Part shown: one piece after another, positions 13,198 through 17,636 of the stretch
How positions within the stretch are numbered: position 1 is the first letter of the stretch
Layout of the letters: the number at the start of each line of letters is the position of its first letter
Source: Sphingomonas sp.
Lineage (GTDB): Bacteria; Pseudomonadota; Alphaproteobacteria; Sphingomonadales; Sphingomonadaceae
Assembly (NCBI GenBank): GCA_030824725.1
Contig: JAPJRE010000033.1
Location: forward strand, 1 to 17,636
Length of the DNA stretch: 17,636 bases
Direction of reading: 5' to 3'
The notes under the pieces: generated by a model
The model's database searches: none
The model's input: the letters and a program-made list of their open reading frames with translations, nothing else
What the model was told of the DNA's origin: nothing
Program-made: the position numbers and the translations under genes

Positions 13198-14193
13198 ATG
13201 GCGCTCGGCAGCTGGCTCACCCCCGATCCTTGCGGGATCTACCTTCCGGAGGCGGATGCGTGGATCGATCCGTCCAGGCCGGTCGCGCGGGCGATCATCA
13301 CCCACGGCCATGCCGATCACGCGCGCGGCGGGCACGGCGAGGTGTGGGCGACGCCGGGCACGCTGGCGATCATGGCGGCGCGCTATGGGCCGCAGAACGG
13401 GCGGCCGGTGAACTATGGCCAGAGCATCCAGCTGGGTCCGATCGAGGTCGGCTTCGTCCCCGCCGGCCATGTGCTCGGCTCGGCGCAGGTGGTGCTCGAT
13501 CACGCCGGCGAGCGCATCGTCGTCTCGGGTGACTACAAGCGCCGCCCGGACCCGACCTGCACGCCCTTCCAGCCGGTGCAGTGCGACGTGTTCATCACCG
13601 AGGCCACGTTTGGCCTGCCGGTGTTCCGCCACCCGGAGACCACCGACGAGATCGACAAGCTGCTGACGGCGCTGCGCACCGAGCCCGAGCGCTGTGTGCT
13701 GGTCGGCGCCTATGCGCTCGGCAAGGCGCAGCGGGTGATCGCCGAGCTGCGTGGCATGGGGTTCGACGATCCGATCTATCTCCACGGCGCGCTCCAGGCG
13801 CTATGCGACCTTTATGTCGAGCATGGCGTGGCACTGGGCGAGCTGCGCCCGGCCACCGGTGTGGCGAAGAAGGAACTGGAGGGGCGGATCATCCTCTGCC
13901 CGCCGGGCGCGCTCAACGATCGCTGGTCGCGGCGGCTGCCCGATCCGATCACCGCGATGGCGAGCGGCTGGATGCGGGTGCGCCAGCGCGCGCGGCAGCG
14001 CAATGTCGAGCTGCCGCTGATCCTCTCCGACCATGCGGATTGGGACGAGCTGACCCGCACCATCGAGGAACTGGCCCCGCGCGAAGTGTGGGTGACACAT
14101 GGCCGTGAGGATGCGCTGGTACATTGGTGCAGGCTCCGGCAGATACGCGCCCGTGCGCTCGATCTCGCCGGGTTCGAGGACGAAGACGATTGA
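13198..14193 (+). CDS. Ligase-associated DNA exonuclease (MBL fold / beta-CASP-like)
   Basis: This is a 331-residue metallo-beta-lactamase-fold nuclease of the type usually annotated as ligase-associated DNA exonuclease. The metal motif THGHADH gives H36, H38, D40 and H41. H91 (AGHVLGSA), D112 (SGDYK), D278/H279 (LSDHADW) and H301 (VTHG) complete the expected set. In many bacteria the family is encoded with an ATP-dependent DNA ligase, an Lhr-type helicase and PdeM, and is thought to act in DNA repair. Here a SOUL gene follows instead, with a 13-base gap. The ATG at 13198 gives the family-like MALGSWLTP start. No Shine-Dalgarno is visible, and CATATC lies 7 bases before it, similar to the gyrB arrangement. 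Confidence 0.9.
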   Translation: MALGSWLTPDPCGIYLPEADAWIDPSRPVARAIITHGHADHARGGHGEVWATPGTLAIMAARYGPQNGRPVNYGQSIQLGPIEVGFVPAGHVLGSAQVVLDHAGERIVVSGDYKRRPDPTCTPFQPVQCDVFITEATFGLPVFRHPETTDEIDKLLTALRTEPERCVLVGAYALGKAQRVIAELRGMGFDDPIYLHGALQALCDLYVEHGVALGELRPATGVAKKELEGRIILCPPGALNDRWSRRLPDPITAMASGWMRVRQRARQRNVELPLILSDHADWDELTRTIEELAPREVWVTHGREDALVHWCRLRQIRARALDLAGFEDEDD

Positions 14194-14206
14194 GGGAGAT
14201 TTCGTG

Positions 14207-14812
14207 ATGGCAAAGGGCAAGACCTGGGCCTGGGTGGGCGGCCTGCTGGGCGGTGCGGTGGTCGCGGGGGCGGCCGCCTATTACGCGTTCGAGAAGGCGA
14301 GCGAGCAGCCGCCCTTCACGCTGGTGGAAAAGGACGGCGCCTTCGAGATCCGTGATTATCCCGAGCTGGTGGTGGCGGAGACCCGCGCGATCGGCACCCG
14401 CGAGGCGGCGCTCAGCGCCGGCTTCTCGCGCCTCGCCGACTATATCTTCGCCAAGCGCCGCGGCGACAATGGCGGCAGCGGCGGCGAGAAGATTTCGATG
14501 ACCGCGCCGGTGCTCAGCACCATGCAGGACGCCAGCTGGCGGACGCAGTTCGTGATGCCGTCCAAATTCACGCTCGCGACGCTGCCCAAGCCATCGGACA
14601 ATGTCGACTTGGCCACCCGCCCGGCGCGACGCGTGGCGGTGCTGCGCTTCGCGGGCTCGCCCGACGACGCGGTGCTGGACAAGCGCGAGGCCGAACTGCG
14701 CAGCTGGCTCGCGGCCAAGGGGATCAACGGCGGCGCGGTGGAATATGCCTTCTACAACTCGCCGTTCATCCCGGGCCCGCTGCGCCGGAACGAAGTGCTG
14801 ATCGCGCTGTAA
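14207..14812 (+). CDS. SOUL heme-binding family protein
   Basis: This is a 201-residue protein. Residues about 8-28 (AWVGGLLGGAVVAGAAAYYAF) form an N-terminal membrane anchor or signal sequence. The SOUL/HEBP domain follows: FEIRDYP, then KISMTAPV, FVMPSKFTLATLPKP and the C-terminal YNSPFIPGPLRRNEV, all family hallmarks. Proteins of this family bind heme or related tetrapyrroles, but the bacterial role is not established. The ATG at 14207 is favoured by GAGGGAGA 7 bases upstream; a GTG at 14204 is possible. It is 13 bases after the exonuclease stop, so the two are almost certainly co-transcribed. Confidence 0.92.
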   Translation: MAKGKTWAWVGGLLGGAVVAGAAAYYAFEKASEQPPFTLVEKDGAFEIRDYPELVVAETRAIGTREAALSAGFSRLADYIFAKRRGDNGGSGGEKISMTAPVLSTMQDASWRTQFVMPSKFTLATLPKPSDNVDLATRPARRVAVLRFAGSPDDAVLDKREAELRSWLAAKGINGGAVEYAFYNSPFIPGPLRRNEVLIAL

Positions 14813-14818
14813 CCTGGG

Positions 14819-14835
14819 GGCGGCGGGAAGCCGCC
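14819..14835 (+). terminator. GC-rich hairpin after the SOUL gene
   Basis: GGCGGC-GGGAA-GCCGCC is a perfect 6-bp stem starting 6 bases after the SOUL stop. It is followed by a pyrimidine-rich TGCTGCCTCTCCTCC rather than a T-run. It is a plausible end of the exonuclease-SOUL transcript. Confidence 0.4.
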
Positions 14836-14849
14836 TGCTGCCTCTCCTC

Positions 14850-14876
14850 CGTCATCCCGGCGAAAGCCGGGATCCA
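14850..14876 (+). repeat. Extragenic palindromic repeat, left copy
   Basis: This is a 27-bp unit containing the perfect hairpin ATCCCGGC-GAAA-GCCGGGAT with a GNRA tetraloop. Its exact inverted copy lies at 14919-14945. The core is a very common extragenic repeat in alphaproteobacteria. Confidence 0.85.
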
Positions 14877-14918
14877 GTCGCCTCTCGCTCACAGCAGAAG
14901 CCGATCCGGAGGCCCCAA

Positions 14919-14945
14919 TGGATCCCGGCTTTCGCCGGGATGACG
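14919..14945 (-). repeat. Extragenic palindromic repeat, right inverted copy
   Basis: This is the exact reverse complement of 14850-14876, separated by 42 bases. The pair forms a two-unit mosaic (BIME-like) in the gap between the SOUL gene and the next gene. The arms can pair with each other or fold singly. Confidence 0.85.
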
Positions 14946-15013
14946 GCGGGTGGGTCGCAATAGCCTTCCACTTCTGCCGTGATCTTGCCGCGGCGCTTTC
15001 CTACTGGAGCCCC

Positions 15014-15481
15014 ATGACGATTCGCCCGATCCTCGCCGCCGCTGCGGCCTTCGCTTCGTTCCTCGCCCCCGCCGCCGCGCAGGCGCAGGCCCGCGACCCG
15101 TTCGGCGAGTGCCTCCGCGCGCGCACCAGCCGCGCCGATCGCGACGTGCTGATCCGCTGGGTGTTCGCCGCCGTCGCGCAGAGCGCCGCGGTGCGCGACA
15201 TGGTCAAGGTCGACGAAGGTCGCCGCGTCCAGGCCAGCCAGCAGGCCGGTCAGCTGATCACCCGCCTCGTCACCCGCGACTGCCGCGCGGAGGCAATGGA
15301 CCGGATGAAGCGCGACCCCGGCGCGCTGCAGAACAGCTTCACCGCGCTCGGCCGCGTCGCGCTGATGGACCTGGCGCAGGACCCGAACGTGGTCGGCACG
15401 CTCGCCGGGGTGCTGCAATATACCGACATGGGCAGCATCACGATGATGCTGGTCGAAGGCGGCCTGCGCCCCGGCGGCTGA
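15014..15481 (+). CDS. Small secreted hypothetical protein
   Basis: This is a 155-residue protein with a clear signal peptide: MTIRPIL, an Ala-rich core and probable cleavage near residue 25 (AAAQAQA). The mature part has two cysteines only, C33 and C90, which could form a disulfide in the periplasm. It is mostly helical, with no recognised domain. The ATG at 15014 has GGAG 4 bases upstream. The frame is open further upstream into the repeat at 14919-14945, but a start there would place the signal peptide internally. It converges on the EEP gene with only 6 bases between the stops. Confidence 0.8.
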   Translation: MTIRPILAAAAAFASFLAPAAAQAQARDPFGECLRARTSRADRDVLIRWVFAAVAQSAAVRDMVKVDEGRRVQASQQAGQLITRLVTRDCRAEAMDRMKRDPGALQNSFTALGRVALMDLAQDPNVVGTLAGVLQYTDMGSITMMLVEGGLRPGG

Positions 15482-15487
15482 GGCCGC

Positions 15488-16330
15488 TCAGCGCGCGAAG
15501 CGAACCCGGGCGACGACCGGATAATGGTCGCTCGGGTACACCTCGCCGCGATGCGTATCGATCGTCGCGATCCGCTCGACCGCGAAGCCGCGCGTCAGGA
15601 TCCAGTCGATGCGGCGATCGCCCTTGCCGGTGAAGCCATGGAAGGTGAAATCGGGCCCCTGGCGCGGCGCGCCGCCCAGCCACGCATCGGCCAGCGTCGC
15701 GGTCAGCGCCGCATGGGCGGGCTTGTCGGCGGTGGTGTTGAAGTCGCCGGTGACGATCACCGGCAGATCCTTGGGCCCTGCCGCGATCCGCTCGGACAGC
15801 AGCTGCGCGCCGCGGGTGCGGGCGGCCTCGTCCTCATCGCGATAGGGGAAATGCGTGTCGTAGAAGCGGAAGCGGTGGCCGTCGCGAGTCTCGAACGTCG
15901 CCCAGTTCACCATGCGCGGCAGCGGATGGCCCCAGGTAATGCTACCCGGCACCTCGGGCGTGTCGGAAAGCCAGAACTGCCCCTGCTCGACGATCTTCAG
16001 CCGGTCGCGCCGGTAGAAGATCCCCATATGCTCGTCCTTGTGCCCGCCATAGCGGTCGATTCCGAACCAGCTATATTGCGGCAGCGCCTTCACGACATCG
16101 TCGCCCTGGCGCTGGAACAGCTCCTGCGTGCCGATCAGGTCCGGGTCCGCCGCGCGGATCGTCGCGAAGGTGAGTTCGCGGCGCTTCTCCCAAAGGTTCG
16201 CGCCGTCGCCGTCGCTGGGCATGCGGATGTTGAGGCTCATCACCGTAAGCGCGGGTGCACCCTGCGCCAGTGCCGGCGCGCACACCAGCATCGCGGCAAG
16301 CGCCGCCACTACACCCCAAACCCGCATCAT
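15488..16330 (-). CDS. Secreted endonuclease/exonuclease/phosphatase (EEP) family hydrolase
   Basis: This is a 280-residue EEP-fold metal-dependent hydrolase, a family that includes DNase I-like nucleases and phosphodiesterases. A signal peptide is visible at about 1-23 (VWGVVAALAAMLVCAPALAQG), so the product acts outside the cytoplasm. The active-site series is complete: N34 (SLNIRM), E70 (GTQE), H160 (YDTHFPYRD), D196/N198 (TGDFN), D242 (DWILTRG) and D268/H269 (SDHYPV). The ATG at 16330 shares its A with the rpoN stop (TGATG), and AGGAG lies 7 bases upstream inside rpoN. It is therefore translationally coupled to rpoN. Substrate is not predictable; a sugar-phosphate or phosphodiester is possible. 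Confidence 0.9.
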   Translation of the reverse strand: MMRVWGVVAALAAMLVCAPALAQGAPALTVMSLNIRMPSDGDGANLWEKRRELTFATIRAADPDLIGTQELFQRQGDDVVKALPQYSWFGIDRYGGHKDEHMGIFYRRDRLKIVEQGQFWLSDTPEVPGSITWGHPLPRMVNWATFETRDGHRFRFYDTHFPYRDEDEAARTRGAQLLSERIAAGPKDLPVIVTGDFNTTADKPAHAALTATLADAWLGGAPRQGPDFTFHGFTGKGDRRIDWILTRGFAVERIATIDTHRGEVYPSDHYPVVARVRFAR

Positions 16331-17636
16331 CAACCCGCTCCTTCGAGTGCCTTCTGGCGTCGGCGTTGCACCGAGCTGCCGATCCCCATCGCCTCGCGAT
16401 ACTTCGCGACCGTGCGGCGGGCGATATCGAAGCCCTTCGCATTAAGCATTTCCACGAGCGTGTCGTCCGAAAGAATTTTCTTCGGATCCTCGGCGGCGAT
16501 CAGCGTTTTGATCGCGCTCTTCACCGCCTCGGCCGACACCGCCTCGCCGCCATCCGCCGACTGGATCGCGCTAGTGAAGAAATATTTCAGTTCAAAGAGG
16601 CCGCGCGCGCAGCTGAGATATTTGTTGCTGGTGACGCGACTGACCGTCGATTCATGCATCTCGATCGCGTCGGCCACCTGGCGCAGCGTCAGCGGGCGGA
16701 GGTGCGCGACACCCTTGAGGAAAAAGCCCTCCTGCTGCTTCACAATCTCGCTCGCCACCTTGATGATCGTACGCTGGCGCTGGTCGAGCGCCTTGACCAG
16801 CCAGTTGGCGCTGGCGAGCATGTCGCTGAGCCAGGCCTTGCTCGCCTTGTCCTGCTTGCCGCCCGAAACCTCGGCATAATAGGCGCGGTTGACCAGCAGC
16901 CGCGGCAGCGTCGCCGCGTTGATCTCCACCGCCCAGCCACTGCCGCGCCGCGCGACGAAGATGTCGGGCGTCACCGCCGGCACGGGATCGCCGCCATAGC
17001 GGCAGCCGGGCTTGGGATCGTAATTGCGCAGCTCGCGGATCATGTCGGCGAGATCCTCGTCGTCGACATTGCAGATCCGCCGCAGCCGCGCGAGGTCGCC
17101 CCGCGCGACCAGTTCGAGGTTGTCGATCAGCCGCGCCATGCAGGGATCGTAGCGATCCGCCTCCTTCGCCTGGAGCGCGAGACATTCGGCAAGGTCGCGC
17201 GCGCCGACACCGGTGGGATCGAAGGTCTGGATCACCCCCAGCACCGCCTCGACGCGGGCGAGCGGCACGCCCAGCCGCTCGGCAATCTCGCGCAGCGACA
17301 CGGTGAGATAGCCGCATTCGTCGATCTGGTCGATCAGGTGCTGGGCGAGGAACAGGTCGGGACCCGAGACGCTGGAGCCGGCCTGCGCGAGCAGATGATC
17401 AGCGAGGCTGAGATCGCTGGTGCCGAGGCTGTCGAGATCGGGGCCGTCCTCCGATCCGCCGCTGGTGGCACCGCTCACGCCCAAGCTGCCGTCCAGCCCG
17501 CCGATCGAGTCGCTGGCCGAATCATGGTGGAAGGCCTCGACCGCGAGGTCGACGTCGAGCGCCGCCTCGCCCGCCGCCTCGCCGCCGCCGAGGATCAGTT
17601 CGCTGGCATCGGCAGGCCCGTCGCGCGGCTCGAAAT
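16330..17636 (-). CDS. rpoN: RNA polymerase sigma-54 factor, partial (N-terminus beyond the right edge)
   Basis: The frame is open from the right edge to a TGA at 16330-16332, with 434 residues visible. The core-binding region contains DLFLAQHLIDQIDECGYLTV and FDPTGVGARDLAECLALQ. The helix-turn-helix is TLRQVADAIEMHESTVSRVTSNKYL, and the RpoN box ARRTVAKYRE (16393-16422) lies 20 residues from the end and is intact; it recognises the -24 promoter element. The upstream visible part is acidic and Gly/Ala-rich, like region II. The glutamine-rich activator-binding region I is not in the window. An internal GTG at 17484 is not the start because coding continues through it. The stop overlaps the EEP gene start. 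Confidence 0.96.
   Translation of the reverse strand, partial: FEPRDGPADASELILGGGEAAGEAALDVDLAVEAFHHDSASDSIGGLDGSLGVSGATSGGSEDGPDLDSLGTSDLSLADHLLAQAGSSVSGPDLFLAQHLIDQIDECGYLTVSLREIAERLGVPLARVEAVLGVIQTFDPTGVGARDLAECLALQAKEADRYDPCMARLIDNLELVARGDLARLRRICNVDDEDLADMIRELRNYDPKPGCRYGGDPVPAVTPDIFVARRGSGWAVEINAATLPRLLVNRAYYAEVSGGKQDKASKAWLSDMLASANWLVKALDQRQRTIIKVASEIVKQQEGFFLKGVAHLRPLTLRQVADAIEMHESTVSRVTSNKYLSCARGLFELKYFFTSAIQSADGGEAVSAEAVKSAIKTLIAAEDPKKILSDDTLVEMLNAKGFDIARRTVAKYREAMGIGSSVQRRRQKALEGAG

Noticed and set aside
10809..13532. Very long plus-strand open frame (907 codons) opposite gyrB
   Set aside because: It is antisense to gyrB and the small membrane gene, has low-complexity Arg/Ala/Gly/Asp composition with no recognisable domain, and is a usual by-product of high-GC codon bias.
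14850..14945. Paired repeats as a CRISPR or transposon end
   Set aside because: There are only two copies in inverted orientation with one spacer and no cas or transposase gene; the sequence matches a common extragenic palindrome.
14918..15013. Upstream extension of the secreted protein into the repeat
   Set aside because: It begins inside the palindromic repeat arm and would bury a clear signal peptide; the ATG at 15014 has its own ribosome-binding site.

Overview
This is a chromosomal stretch from a GC-rich alphaproteobacterium, most probably a sphingomonad (Sphingomonas or a close relative). The evidence is the strong G/C third-position bias, a GyrB and a sigma-54 factor of alphaproteobacterial type, a ligase-associated exonuclease beside a SOUL protein, and the hairpin repeat with core ATCCCGGC-GAAA-GCCGGGAT that is common in these genomes. 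No phage, transposase, CRISPR, tRNA or rRNA is visible. Both edges cut genes: an OB-fold protein loses its C-terminus on the left and RpoN loses its N-terminus on the right.

Layout. (a) 1-2582: an anchored OB-fold protein is divergent from a PhoP/PhoQ-like two-component pair. A three-half-site operator candidate lies between them. (b) 2579-6005: a sugar-acid or deoxy-sugar locus spread over both strands: a LacI-type repressor, a RhaM/FucM-type mutarotase, a zinc MDR dehydrogenase and a COG3618 lactonase-type amidohydrolase. This resembles part of a non-phosphorylative L-fucose or L-rhamnose type route; the dehydratase, aldolase and transporter are not in view. (c) 6153-7396: an SDR with a C-terminal membrane anchor, then a small acidic protein. 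(d) 7397-7581: a structured intergenic region with a cloverleaf-like nested inverted repeat and a second perfect 13-bp hairpin. (e) 7582-9613: a YdfG-type SDR and a DUF445 membrane protein on the minus strand. (f) 9771-10324: two small overlapping genes, the first DUF1488-like, ending at a perfect 19-bp hairpin. (g) 10404-13118: gyrB, preceded by a 57-residue single-span membrane protein. (h) 13198-14812: ligase-associated exonuclease plus a SOUL heme-binding protein. (i) 14850-14945: a pair of inverted 27-bp repeats, then a small secreted protein. (j) 15488-17636: rpoN with a secreted EEP-family hydrolase overlapping its stop codon.

Most of the window is ordinary core or near-core chromosome. 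I see no convincing new multi-gene defence or mobile system. The points most worth following are the cloverleaf element at 7405-7501, the operator between the OB-fold gene and the PhoPQ-like pair, a 12-base motif shared by two promoters of the sugar locus, the exonuclease-SOUL pairing without a visible ligase, and a gyrB start that lacks a Shine-Dalgarno sequence but has a -10-like box.
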